Shown here piece after piece: positions 1 through 7,192 of a stretch of DNA of 11,758 nt; within the stretch, counting starts at the first letter, position 1; each line of letters starts with the position of its first letter. Origin of the DNA: Streptosporangiaceae bacterium (GTDB taxonomy: Bacteria; Actinomycetota; Actinomycetes; Streptosporangiales; Streptosporangiaceae). The stretch is taken from positions 1 through 11,758 of the forward strand of contig JASHTQ010000161.1 in NCBI GenBank assembly GCA_030040475.1. Direction: 5' to 3'. The position numbers were made by a program, and so were the translations under genes. The notes under the pieces are model-generated. The model saw only the letters and a program-made list of their open reading frames with translations, had not been told where the DNA came from and ran no database searches.

Positions 1-2
1 TC

Positions 3-2030
3 GATCTCGCCCACCAGCTCGGGGTGGAGGTGGTCGCCGAGGGCGTCGAGTCCGAGGCCGTCAGGTCCGAGCTCGAGGCCCTCGGCTGTGACCTCGCCCA
101 GGGCTTCCTCCTCGGGCGGCCCATGCCGCCCGAGGTGTTCGCGGACTGGCTGCGCGAGCACCAGCAGCCCGCACAGCGGCGAGGCGGCCCGCAGCCGACC
201 GCGCCCACGGCGGCCAGGGTGACGGGAGCCGACGCCCGCAGCAGGCGGCTTACGCGCGCCTACCAGGGGCTGGTGGACGCCGCTCACCGGGCCGTGGACC
301 TGGTCGGGGGCCGCACGCTGGCGCTTGCGGTCGCGATGGGCGTCGTCTACGGGCAGTGGCAGATCTTCCGCTGGGGCGGCCGTCAGCACCAGACGCTGAT
401 CGGCGACCTGGCCTTCTTTCCGGTGAACGGCGCCGCTGCCCTGTGCGCCTGGCAGGTGTCGCTGCGCAGGGACCTGGGGCGGCAGGCGCGCCGGGCGTGG
501 CGCCTGCTCTCGATCGCGCTGTGGCTCTACCTGCTCGGCGACATGCTGCAGCTTGTCTACGAGTCGGTGCTACACGAGAGGCCCTATCCGAGCTGGGCCG
601 ACGCCTGCTACCTCAGCTTTTACCCCGTTGCCCTGGCCGGCCTGCTCACCTTCCCGTCCCACCGCCTGACCTGGTCGAAACGATTCCGGCTCATGCTCGA
701 CATGGGAACCGTATTCGTCGGCGGAGCAATTCTCATCTGGGACGTGGCGCTTGGGCCGGCCGCCGCGTCCGTCCACCATTTCGACCTGCCCGACATCGTG
801 ACCTACTCCTATCCGGTCGGTGACCTGCTGCTGTTGTTCGGGGTGCTGTCGCTGCTGTGGCGGGGCACGCCGCGGCTGAGCGTGACGTCCCTGCGCATCT
901 TCGCCGTCGGCATGCTGGTGCTGATCGCGGCCGACATGACCTACGACTACATCACCAGCGTCTCGACCTACGAGGGCGGCGATCCGGTCGACACCTTGTG
1001 GATCCTCGCGCTGCTGATCCTCTTCGTCGCGGCCGGATGCCAGCTGCGCGCCCGGCCGGCAGTGGGGTTCACCGCGCCGCCCCGGTCCCACGACACGCGC
1101 CCGAGCCACCTGCCGTACCTGGCGGTCGCGGGCAGCTACCTGCTGATGGCCTTCGTCGTGCTCAGGAGCAACGTCGGCTTCGATCCGGTAGGCGGCATCG
1201 TGCTTGGTGCGGTGCTGCTGACGGCGCTGGTGTGCGTGCGCCAGTTCACCGCGCTGCGCGATAACAACCGACTCGCGATCCGGTACGCCCAGCTCGCCTC
1301 GATCGACGGGATGACCGGCCTGTACAACCACCGGCACTTCATGGAGATGGCCGAGGGCGCCTTCGCCCATGCGCAGCGGCTCGGCCAGCCCCTCGTCGCC
1401 CTGATGCTCGACGTGGACCGCTTCAAGCAGATCAACGACGTGCACGGGCACGCCGTCGGCGACCGGGTGCTGGCCGCGCTGGCCCAGGCCTGCCGGGAGC
1501 AGGTCCGGACGGACGACATCGCGGGCCGCTACGGCGGCGACGAGTTCATCGTCGTGATCGCGGCGACCACGGCCCAGGGCGCGGCCCAGATCGCGGAGCA
1601 GCTGACCGGCTCCCCGGCCCACATCGCCGGCCCGGACGGGACCCCGGTCCCGTATACGGTCAGCGTCGGCATCGCCGAATCCACCAACTGCCACGACCTG
1701 CAGGGCCTGCTGGCCCGCGCCGACCTCGCCATGTACGAGGCCAAGCGGGCCGGCGGCGGCTGCTGGCGCATCTTCGAGGGCAAGGGCCAGGTGCCGAACC
1801 CGGCCCTGCCGACGCCGTTAGGGCCGGCCCTCACCCGGCGGAACGGTCAGCCCGCGGGGGCGGTCAGCTGCTCGAGGAACTCGCTCGCACGGGCGATGCG
1901 AGCGTCGAGATCGGCCAGGAAGCCCTCGATCGCCCGGCGCTTGGCCTCGACCGTCGCGCGGAGATCGCGGTGCAGCTCCAGGCTCTCGCGCACCAGTTCG
2001 CGGCGCTGCTCGTCGCTGGTGTACTCGTGA
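3..2030 (+). CDS. EAL (C-terminal part) - ten-TM - GGDEF c-di-GMP protein, 5' partial
   Basis: The gene enters from the left edge. Residues 1 to about 55 (residue 1 = codon at 3-5) are the end of an EAL phosphodiesterase domain, with VVAEGVE and the terminal QGFLLGRPMP motif. A charged linker follows, then roughly ten hydrophobic segments between residues 105 and 420, including the polar signature YPSWAD. A complete GGDEF domain occupies about residues 430-592. Its GGDEF signature (1533-1547) is intact, and RTDD sits five residues before it, fitting the RxxD product-inhibition I-site. The protein should therefore make c-di-GMP at the membrane; whether the EAL half degrades it cannot be judged because its catalytic EAL motif lies outside the window. 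EAL before the membrane block and GGDEF at the C-terminus is not the usual order. The last 75 or so codons run antisense through the MerR gene and look non-native, so the true end may be near 1821. Confidence 0.85.
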   Translation, partial: DLAHQLGVEVVAEGVESEAVRSELEALGCDLAQGFLLGRPMPPEVFADWLREHQQPAQRRGGPQPTAPTAARVTGADARSRRLTRAYQGLVDAAHRAVDLVGGRTLALAVAMGVVYGQWQIFRWGGRQHQTLIGDLAFFPVNGAAALCAWQVSLRRDLGRQARRAWRLLSIALWLYLLGDMLQLVYESVLHERPYPSWADACYLSFYPVALAGLLTFPSHRLTWSKRFRLMLDMGTVFVGGAILIWDVALGPAAASVHHFDLPDIVTYSYPVGDLLLLFGVLSLLWRGTPRLSVTSLRIFAVGMLVLIAADMTYDYITSVSTYEGGDPVDTLWILALLILFVAAGCQLRARPAVGFTAPPRSHDTRPSHLPYLAVAGSYLLMAFVVLRSNVGFDPVGGIVLGAVLLTALVCVRQFTALRDNNRLAIRYAQLASIDGMTGLYNHRHFMEMAEGAFAHAQRLGQPLVALMLDVDRFKQINDVHGHAVGDRVLAALAQACREQVRTDDIAGRYGGDEFIVVIAATTAQGAAQIAEQLTGSPAHIAGPDGTPVPYTVSVGIAESTNCHDLQGLLARADLAMYEAKRAGGGCWRIFEGKGQVPNPALPTPLGPALTRRNGQPAGAVSCSRNSLARAMRASRSARKPSIARRLASTVARRSRCSSRLSRTSSRRCSSLVYS
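1813..1840. terminator. Candidate bidirectional terminator hairpin
   Basis: Between the end of the GGDEF domain and the stop of the convergent MerR gene lies a nested dyad. The outer arms are CGCCG (1813-1817) and CGGCG (1836-1840). The inner 12-bp palindrome AGGGCCGGCCCT (1820-1831) can fold as AGGG/CCCT around a CCGG loop. There is no T-tract on either side, which is common for actinobacterial terminators but makes the call weak. The position, where two convergent genes meet, is the main support. Confidence 0.35.
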
Positions 2031-2383
2031 TGGTAGGCGCGCTTGATCTCGGCAATCCGGTCCTCGTGCCGCAGCACGACGGCGATCTCTTCCAGGTTGA
2101 GGCCGAGCAGGGCCTGCAGCTGCCGGATCCTGGCCACCCTGGCGAGGTCTTCCTCCGAGTAGCGCCGCATGCCGCCGGGCGTGCAGTGGCACGGGGTGAG
2201 CAGGCCGAGCTGCTGGTAATACCGCAGCGCCCGCTCCGAGACACCGGCGCGGGCCGCCGCGGCACCGATGCCGTACAGCGGCCCTTCCTGCGCCGGAGGC
2301 TCCGGCCCGGCGGCCCGCTGCGTGCCCACCGGTTCAGCCGTTCTGCGCCGGGGCTTCCGACCCGGAGGCCGCGGAGGCGGCAC
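1847..2383 (-). CDS. MerR-family transcriptional regulator
   Basis: This is a DNA-binding regulator of 178 aa if the GTG at 2381-2383 is used. The MerR winged helix-turn-helix lies at residues 37-105, with ARAGVSERALRYYQQLGLL followed by the wing GGMRRYSEEDLARV. A Glu/Arg-rich helix (about 120-172) fits the antiparallel coiled coil through which MerR proteins dimerise. No ligand domain follows, so the effector is unknown. An unusual CHC sits in the wing approach (residues 65-67), where Arg or Ala is common. The gene lies directly downstream of the exporter gene and overlaps its end by 50 bp from this start. A second GTG at 2327-2329 would start 4 nt after the exporter stop and omit a Pro/Arg-rich leader that looks non-native. 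Neither start has a clear ribosome site, so translational coupling to the exporter is likely. Regulation of that exporter is inferred from position. Confidence 0.9.
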   Translation of the reverse strand: MPPPRPPGRKPRRRTAEPVGTQRAAGPEPPAQEGPLYGIGAAAARAGVSERALRYYQQLGLLTPCHCTPGGMRRYSEEDLARVARIRQLQALLGLNLEEIAVVLRHEDRIAEIKRAYHHEYTSDEQRRELVRESLELHRDLRATVEAKRRAIEGFLADLDARIARASEFLEQLTAPAG

Positions 2384-4223
2384 CGACGCCGTTCCCGTTC
2401 GACCCGGGAGCCGGGGCGCCGGTAATGCCCGGCAGCCCCTCGGTCTCGTCCAGGCCGACGAGCCCGGCGGTCTCGGCGGCGCCTTCGGCCAGCTCCTCGA
2501 TGACCGGCTCGCCGCCGTGGAAGTAGCGCTTGCCGCGCAGGGCCGAGGCCACCACGGCGATGCCGGTGGCGATCGCGGCGAACGTGAAGGCCAGGTGCAT
2601 GCCGTCGGCGAACGGCTGCTCGATCAGCTGCGGGAAGAACGACCGGCCGGTGACGTAGGCAGCCTGGCTGGCCGACAGGTGCTGCAGCGCGCCGGTCGGG
2701 CCGAGCAGTTCCTTGATCGGGTTGTAGCCGAGGAAGGCCGAGAACAGGCTGCCGATCGGCGGCTCGCTGGCGACGAGGTGGGCCGCGGACGGGTTGATGC
2801 CGGCCGCCACCAGACCCTTGTACAGATGGCTGGGCAGTCGCGATGCCAGCCCTAGCGTGACGATGGTGAAGAACAGGCCCATGGACAGCACCGAGGCCGA
2901 GTTCTGGAAGGTGTTCAGCATCCCGGCGCCCGCGCCGCGCTGCTCGGGCGGCAGGCTGTTCATCACCGAGGCCTGGTTCGGCGAGAAGAACAGCCCCATG
3001 CCGACCGCGAACAGGAAGATCAGCAGCGCGAACCAGATGTAGCTGAAGTTGATCGGCAGCAGCTCGAGCAGCAGGAAGGTGCCGCCGGAGACGACGAGGC
3101 CCACGGTGGCGAGGACCCGGGCGCCCCACCGGTCCGACAGGACCCCGGAGACGGGGCCGAGCAGCAAGAACCCGATCGTCAGCGGGATCATGTAGATGCC
3201 CGCCCACAGCGGTGTCCGGTCGAAGCTGTAGCCGTGCTGCGGCAGCCAGATGCCCTGCAGCCAGATGATCAGCATGAACTGGATGCCGCCCCGGCCGAGC
3301 GCGCCCAGCATGCCCGCGATGTTCCCGGCGGTGAACGCGCGGATCCGGAACAGGCCGAGGCGGAACATCGGCGCCGGGACCTTGGTCTCGATCCAGCCGA
3401 ACAGGACCAGGATCGCGATCCCGCCGAAGACCGCGGTGAGCACCCACGGGTTCGTCCACCCGGTGGGGTGCCCGCCGTACGGGAGCAGCGAGTAGACGAT
3501 GCCGGTGAGCAGGGCGATCAGCCCGGCCGCGAACGTCGCGTTGCCCAGCCAGTCGATCTTGGCCGGGATGCGGATCCCGTTGTCGACGAGCTTGATGTAG
3601 GCCCAGACGGTGCCGAACAGCCCGAAGGGCACCGAGACCAGGAACACCAGCCGCCACTCGATCGGAGCCAGCACGCCGCCGAGGATGAGCCCGATGAACG
3701 AGCCGCTCACCGCCGCGATGCCGTTGATGCCCATCGCCTTGCCCCGCTCGTCCGGGGGGAAGGCGTCGGTCAAGATCGCGGTGGAGTTGGCGAACAGGAA
3801 CGCGCCGCCGACTCCCTGGAAGACCCGCATGACAATGATCCACAGCGCGCCGGCCGGCCCGGTGAGGAACGTCACCGACAGCAGGATCGAGAACAGCGTG
3901 AACACGGCGAAGCCCAGGTTGTACATCCGGACCCGGCCGTAGATGTCGCCTACCCGGCCGAGGCTGACCACCAGGACGGCGGTGACCAGCACGAATCCCA
4001 TGAACACCCAGAGGAAGTAGGAGGTGTTGGACGGGACGAGCGGGTTGAGGTTGATCCCGCGGAACAGCGCGGGCAGCGAGATCAGCAGGATCGACTGGTT
4101 GATGGTGACCATCAAGATGCCGAGCGTGGTGTTGGACAGCGCAATCCACTTGTAGTTCTTTCCCCGGCCAGCTGCGCTCCGGTCCCCGATGTCCCCATCG
4201 AGCGCGTGCTTGTCGACCGCCAT
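2334..4223 (-). CDS. DHA2-family MFS multidrug efflux transporter (14-TM type)
   Basis: This is a 629-aa major-facilitator protein, the length expected for the 14-helix drug:H+ antiporter family (EmrB/QacA relatives). The first helix carries NQSILLISLPALF. Motif A is GRVGDIYGRVRMY (about residues 89-101), the antiporter motif C region is GSFIGLILGGVL, and WRLVFLVSVPFG follows. The last 65 or so residues form a soluble Gly/Ala/Glu-rich tail. It should sit in the cytoplasmic membrane and export a drug or metabolite using the proton gradient; the substrate cannot be read from sequence. The ATG at 4221-4223 is preferred because GAGGAG lies 4 nt upstream. An in-frame ATG at 4286 adds 21 residues that lack a ribosome site. 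The MerR gene follows with overlapping coding sequence. Confidence 0.93.
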   Translation of the reverse strand: MAVDKHALDGDIGDRSAAGRGKNYKWIALSNTTLGILMVTINQSILLISLPALFRGINLNPLVPSNTSYFLWVFMGFVLVTAVLVVSLGRVGDIYGRVRMYNLGFAVFTLFSILLSVTFLTGPAGALWIIVMRVFQGVGGAFLFANSTAILTDAFPPDERGKAMGINGIAAVSGSFIGLILGGVLAPIEWRLVFLVSVPFGLFGTVWAYIKLVDNGIRIPAKIDWLGNATFAAGLIALLTGIVYSLLPYGGHPTGWTNPWVLTAVFGGIAILVLFGWIETKVPAPMFRLGLFRIRAFTAGNIAGMLGALGRGGIQFMLIIWLQGIWLPQHGYSFDRTPLWAGIYMIPLTIGFLLLGPVSGVLSDRWGARVLATVGLVVSGGTFLLLELLPINFSYIWFALLIFLFAVGMGLFFSPNQASVMNSLPPEQRGAGAGMLNTFQNSASVLSMGLFFTIVTLGLASRLPSHLYKGLVAAGINPSAAHLVASEPPIGSLFSAFLGYNPIKELLGPTGALQHLSASQAAYVTGRSFFPQLIEQPFADGMHLAFTFAAIATGIAVVASALRGKRYFHGGEPVIEELAEGAAETAGLVGLDETEGLPGITGAPAPGSNGNGVGAASAASGSEAPAQNG

Positions 4224-4227
4224 GCCG

Positions 4228-4233
4228 CTCCTC
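4228..4233 (-). promoter_or_regulatory. Ribosome binding site deciding the start of the first MFS exporter
   Basis: On the minus strand GAGGAG lies 4 nt before the ATG at 4223. It is the only strong Shine-Dalgarno sequence near the N-terminus and rules against the longer start at 4286. Confidence 0.7.
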
Positions 4234-4271
4234 GTGATGCTCCCAGCGAAAAGGGCCAGCTGAGTGAAACC

Positions 4272-4286
4272 TGACCCGAACGTCAA
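4272..4286 (-). promoter_or_regulatory. Candidate -35 / operator dyad upstream of the MFS-MerR unit
   Basis: On the minus strand TTGACG (4281-4286) resembles a -35 box. It overlaps a small dyad, TGAC-N6-GTCA (4272-4285), about 50 bp upstream of the exporter start. MerR proteins bind dyads between -35 and -10, so the position is suggestive. I could not find a convincing -10 box at 15-20 bp spacing, so the call is weak. Confidence 0.25.
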
Positions 4287-4320
4287 CGTTACATCTTCGC
4301 CCGTCGCGAGGCCACACGAG

Positions 4321-4340
4321 GGCTGACGCCGCGGTCAGCC
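4321..4340 (-). terminator. Candidate terminator hairpin after the small membrane-protein gene
   Basis: GGCTGAC (4321-4327) and GTCAGCC (4334-4340) form a perfect 7-bp stem around a 6-nt loop. It lies 35 nt past the stop of the small membrane-protein gene and upstream of the exporter promoter region, where a terminator would be expected. There is no T-tract. Confidence 0.5.
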
Positions 4341-4375
4341 GGACCCGGACGAGGCAGGGCTCGAGGTGCCCTCGG

Positions 4376-4792
4376 CTACGACCCGACCCGCTCGGGGACC
4401 CGCCGGGCGGGCCGATCCGGCCACCTCGGGTAACCGGGGGAGGGCGAGGGGGCGGGCGAGGGCGAAGCCGGGGCGGCGACCGGTGCCGGCGAGGCCGGCG
4501 GGGTCCGGTCGGTGATGCTTACCAGCCGGAGTCGGCGCGGGCCCTCGGTCATGGCGTGCTGGCAGCGCAGCGTGCAGGACACGCACCCGCCGGCCCGTGC
4601 CCGGCGCCGCCGGGTGGACAGGAACACCGTGAACGCCAGGGCCGCCAGGGCGGCGGCGACCGCCACGGCAACGGTGAGCACGACCACGAGCGCGGCGGCA
4701 TCGAAGAAGTGGCCGACCGGCCGCTCGAATATCAGGAACGCGACTAGGACCAGCGCCGCCATCCTGATCGCAGGCCGGGCATAGCAGACCAT
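4376..4792 (-). CDS. Small two-helix membrane protein with CxxCxxxC motif
   Basis: I do not recognise this 138-aa protein. It has a short hydrophobic segment at about residues 11-22, then a long Ala/Val helix at 32-58. A basic stop-transfer RRRRAR and a Cys motif C70-x2-C73-x3-C77 ending CQHAM follow. The positive-inside rule places the Cys motif on the cytoplasmic side, where it could bind a metal or be redox active; that is inference. The rest is a disordered Pro/Ser/Ala tail (about 98-119) with basic residues at the end. The ATG at 4792 is supported by GAGAGG (4800-4805) 7 nt upstream. It stands alone between two exporter units and is separated from the downstream one by a hairpin. Membrane composition, ribosome site and G/C-ending codons support a real gene. 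Confidence 0.65.
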   Translation of the reverse strand: MVCYARPAIRMAALVLVAFLIFERPVGHFFDAAALVVVLTVAVAVAAALAALAFTVFLSTRRRRARAGGCVSCTLRCQHAMTEGPRRLRLVSITDRTPPASPAPVAAPASPSPAPSPSPGYPRWPDRPARRVPERVGS

Positions 4793-4850
4793 GGGTCAGC
4801 CTCTCTTCGCTAGCGTGCCGTCGAGGATTGGCCGAGGGCGTCGTTGCCGT

Positions 4851-4887
4851 TACTTACCTGCTTCCCTCAATCCAAACCAAATGTCAA
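4851..4887 (-). promoter_or_regulatory. AT-rich promoter candidate for the small membrane-protein gene
   Basis: This is a distinctly AT-rich patch in very GC-rich surroundings. On the minus strand a perfect TTGACA (4882-4887) overlaps the stop codon of the upstream exporter gene. TAAGTA (4853-4858) lies 23 bp further on, and TTGGTT sits at the more normal 18-bp distance from it. Promoter function is plausible, but the exact -35/-10 pair is not settled. Confidence 0.35.
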
Positions 4888-6455
4888 GACCCTGCGTCGA
4901 CCGGACGTGAGCGTAGCGTGATGGCGCAGAGCACCGCGGCGAACAGCGCGAGCCCGGCCGACAGGTAGAGCGCCGCGTGCAGGCCGCTGTGGAAGGCCGA
5001 GTACGCCGCGTCGATGACCTCCCTGACGATCTTGGCGTCGCCGAGGGTGTTCTTCGGGATCTGGCCGGTCTCCAGGGCGTTGGCGACCAGCGTCTGGTAC
5101 ACCTTCGGAATGCCCAGCGCGGTCATCTGGGTGTCCAGGCTGACCTTGAGCTGGGAGTCGACAAGCGAGCCGAGGATGGCCACGCCGGTGACGGCGCCGA
5201 TCTCCCGGCTGGTATTCGAGGCCGAGGCGGCCATGCCTGACCGCTCGGCGGGCACCGCGGCGAGCACCGAGGACGTGATCGGGACCACGGTCGTGCCGAT
5301 GCCGATGCCAGCCAGCGCGAGCGCGACCACCAGCGGCCCGTAGTCCGGGTGCGGAGACAGGTAGCCGTTGGCCAGGAACAGGCCGACGGCGAACAGCAGG
5401 CAGCCGATCGTGATTGACCAGCGCGGCCCGACCAGCGCGGTCCACCGTCCGGCGAGCACCGACGCGACGATCATCAGCACGGTCATCGGCAGGAAGACGA
5501 CCGCGAGCTTGAACCCGGACGCGTTCACGATCTCGACCAGGTACAGCGCGGTGAAGAAGAAGACCGCGAACGTGCCGAAATAGGTGCAGAACGCGGTGAT
5601 GTTCGCGGTGGTGAACTGCGGGATGCGCAGGTACCGCAGGTCGAGCAGGGGATTCTCGGCGCGGCGCTCGTGCCAGACGAAGGCCACCGCGAGCACCGCG
5701 CTCGCGCACAGCAGGAGGATCACCGCGGTCGCGGCGAAGCCGGCCTGCTCCGCGTCGATGATCGCGAACACGAAGGTGGCCAGCGCGCCCGCGCCGAGCA
5801 GCGTGCCCGCGGTGTCGACCCGCTTGGCCGTCGGATCCGCGCTCTCCGGCAGGATCCGCGCCGCGACGATCAGGGCGATCAGCCCGAACGCCAGGTTGAA
5901 CCAGAAGATGCCCCGCCAGCTCCAGACGCCGACAAGCACCCCGCCGACGACAGGGCCGGCCGCGAGCGCGAAGCCGGACGTGCCCGCCCACACGCCGATC
6001 GCCCGGCTGCGTGCCCTGGCGTCCGGGTACATCTGCCGCAGCATCGACAGCGTGCCCGGCTCGCTGGCCGCCGCGCCGAGGCCCATCACGGCGCGGCCCG
6101 CGATGAGCGTCTGCACGTTCGGGGCGAGGGCGCACAGCACCGAGCCGGCGCAGAAGACCGCGGCCCCGGCGAGCATGACCTTCTTGCGGCCCAGTTCGTC
6201 CCCGATCATCCCGCAGGCCAGCATCAGGCTCGCGAACGTGAGGGCGTACGCGCCGACGACCCACTGCAGGTCGGTGACGCCCGCCTTCAGGCTCGTCTGG
6301 ATGTCGCCGAGGGCGACGCTGACCACCGTGTTGTCGAGGAAGGTGAGGAAGAGCAGCGTGCACAGGGTCGCGAGGGCCAGCCGCTGGCCGGCCCGGGGGA
6401 CGCTGCCGCCCTCGCCGTGCCGGTCACCGGAGACGGCCTCCGCCGATCTGGCCAA
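4884..6455 (-). CDS. DHA2-family MFS transporter (EmrB/QacA-like, 14-TM type)
   Basis: This is a 523-aa drug:H+ antiporter-type major-facilitator protein of usual length. The first helix has the family signature FLDNTVVSVALGDIQTSL, and motif A appears as MIGDELGRKKVML. The helix-5 region is GPVVGGVLVGVWSWRGIFWFNL, and GIGIGTTVVPITSSVLAAVP is the conserved stretch of the C-terminal half. It should be an inner-membrane exporter; the substrate is unknown. The start is TTG at 6453-6455. An in-frame stop at 6471-6473 bars a longer protein, no ATG or GTG occurs before the first helix, and an AAGGCAGG ribosome site (6461-6468) lies 5 nt upstream, overlapping the stop of the lipoprotein gene. The 11-nt gap makes co-transcription with the lipoprotein very likely. 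It differs clearly from the exporter at 2334-4223, so it is not a recent duplicate. Confidence 0.92.
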   Translation of the reverse strand: MARSAEAVSGDRHGEGGSVPRAGQRLALATLCTLLFLTFLDNTVVSVALGDIQTSLKAGVTDLQWVVGAYALTFASLMLACGMIGDELGRKKVMLAGAAVFCAGSVLCALAPNVQTLIAGRAVMGLGAAASEPGTLSMLRQMYPDARARSRAIGVWAGTSGFALAAGPVVGGVLVGVWSWRGIFWFNLAFGLIALIVAARILPESADPTAKRVDTAGTLLGAGALATFVFAIIDAEQAGFAATAVILLLCASAVLAVAFVWHERRAENPLLDLRYLRIPQFTTANITAFCTYFGTFAVFFFTALYLVEIVNASGFKLAVVFLPMTVLMIVASVLAGRWTALVGPRWSITIGCLLFAVGLFLANGYLSPHPDYGPLVVALALAGIGIGTTVVPITSSVLAAVPAERSGMAASASNTSREIGAVTGVAILGSLVDSQLKVSLDTQMTALGIPKVYQTLVANALETGQIPKNTLGDAKIVREVIDAAYSAFHSGLHAALYLSAGLALFAAVLCAITLRSRPVDAGS

Positions 6456-6466
6456 GGCGGCCTGCC

Positions 6467-7030
6467 TTAGCTAACCGAACTGCACGCCGAAGGCACCGAG
6501 CCGCCGGGTATCAGCTTGAAGAGACTGCAGAGGGTGGCGTCGCCCACCTTCCAGACCCCGTCCTGGTAGACGGCCTTACCGGTCTGGTTGGCCAGCAGCG
6601 TCGACCCGCCGGCCACGATGTTGTAGCTCACCGTCGCCGTCGTGGCCGAGTTCACCACCACCGCGGTGACCTTGGCCCCGATCCCGTTGGCCAGCGGCAG
6701 CTGGGTGAAGGACTTGATGGCGCTGGAGAACGTGGGGCCGTTCTCCAGCAGGCTGGCCTTCTGCGAGACCGACGTGCTCGAGTCGAAGAACTTCTCCCAG
6801 TTCGCCGTGATCTCGGCCGCGGCGTTCGCGGTCGACGTGGTGCTCGGGGGGGCCGAGACCGCGGTGGGCGAGCCGACCGGAACGGAGGTCGCCGTCGCCG
6901 ACGGCGGGGCCGTGGTCGACGAGCTGCCGGAGCTGCTGCAGGCCGAGGCCGCGGCGACGAGCGCCAGGCCGAGCACCGGAGCAAGGATGACCCGGCGGGC
7001 CGGGAATTGGAATCGCATGACACGCCCCAT
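6467..7030 (-). CDS. Secreted lipoprotein with Mtb12-like domain
   Basis: This is a 187-aa exported protein. Residues 1-30 are a signal peptide (basic start, hydrophobic VILAPVLGLALVAAASA), and Cys31 of the lipobox ASAC is the predicted lipid anchor. A Ser/Thr/Pro/Ala-rich linker (32-70) crosses the cell-wall zone. The folded part (71-187) begins ITANWEKFFDSSTSVSQK and ends with a VYQDGVWKVGDATLCSLF stretch. That pattern resembles the fold of mycobacterial low-molecular-weight antigen Mtb12; I assign it from memory of the family, and no biochemical role is established. Cys168 and Cys183 could form a disulfide outside the cell. Start choice is open: ATG 7030 or ATG 7018 both leave a complete signal peptide, and neither has a strong ribosome site. 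The exporter gene follows after 11 nt, so the lipoprotein may be its extracytoplasmic partner. Confidence 0.85.
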   Translation of the reverse strand: MGRVMRFQFPARRVILAPVLGLALVAAASACSSSGSSSTTAPPSATATSVPVGSPTAVSAPPSTTSTANAAAEITANWEKFFDSSTSVSQKASLLENGPTFSSAIKSFTQLPLANGIGAKVTAVVVNSATTATVSYNIVAGGSTLLANQTGKAVYQDGVWKVGDATLCSLFKLIPGGSVPSACSSVS

Positions 7031-7192
7031 TAATCTCGGTGGATGTAGCTGTGCAGGCTGCCATCGGTTGAAGGTCCCTCTGCGTCTGTGCAGAAGTTTG
7101 CACCGTATGGTTCCCGACGTGCTGCTACGTACTCACCGGTGCCCGACATGGGCGTCAGGGTAAGCCCGGCCCCAACCCCGACGGCACGCCTC
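7031..7192. other. Largest intergenic gap; leader of the lipoprotein-exporter unit
   Basis: These 162 bases separate the Smr gene from the lipoprotein gene and should hold the lipoprotein promoter on the minus strand. A perfect 5-bp dyad, GTGCA-N6-TGCAC (7088-7103), lies about 60 bp before the start and could be an operator. A GGGAAC on the minus strand resembles an ECF-sigma -35 box, but no matching -10 was found. No tRNA or small ORF with a ribosome site was seen. Confidence 0.4.

Noticed and set aside
570..1694. A 374-residue minus-strand frame opposite the membrane-GGDEF gene, and a 346-residue plus-strand frame (3234-4274) opposite the first exporter
   Set aside because: Low-complexity Arg/Asp/Gln/His-rich antisense translations; the opposite strands show intact domain motifs.
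1864..4317. An 817-residue minus-strand frame spanning the exporter and regulator
   Set aside because: It is a frame-shifted shadow of both genes with Arg/Pro-rich sequence and no membrane helices.
6841..6960. Repetitive Ser/Thr/Ala/Pro codons in the lipoprotein gene seen as a possible DNA repeat
   Set aside because: The bases do not form regular units; this is the usual low-complexity linker after a lipobox.
7031..7192. Possible tRNA or small RNA in the gap before the lipoprotein gene
   Set aside because: No cloverleaf arms or TPsiC-like sequence on either strand; only a 5-bp dyad was found, too small to call an RNA gene.
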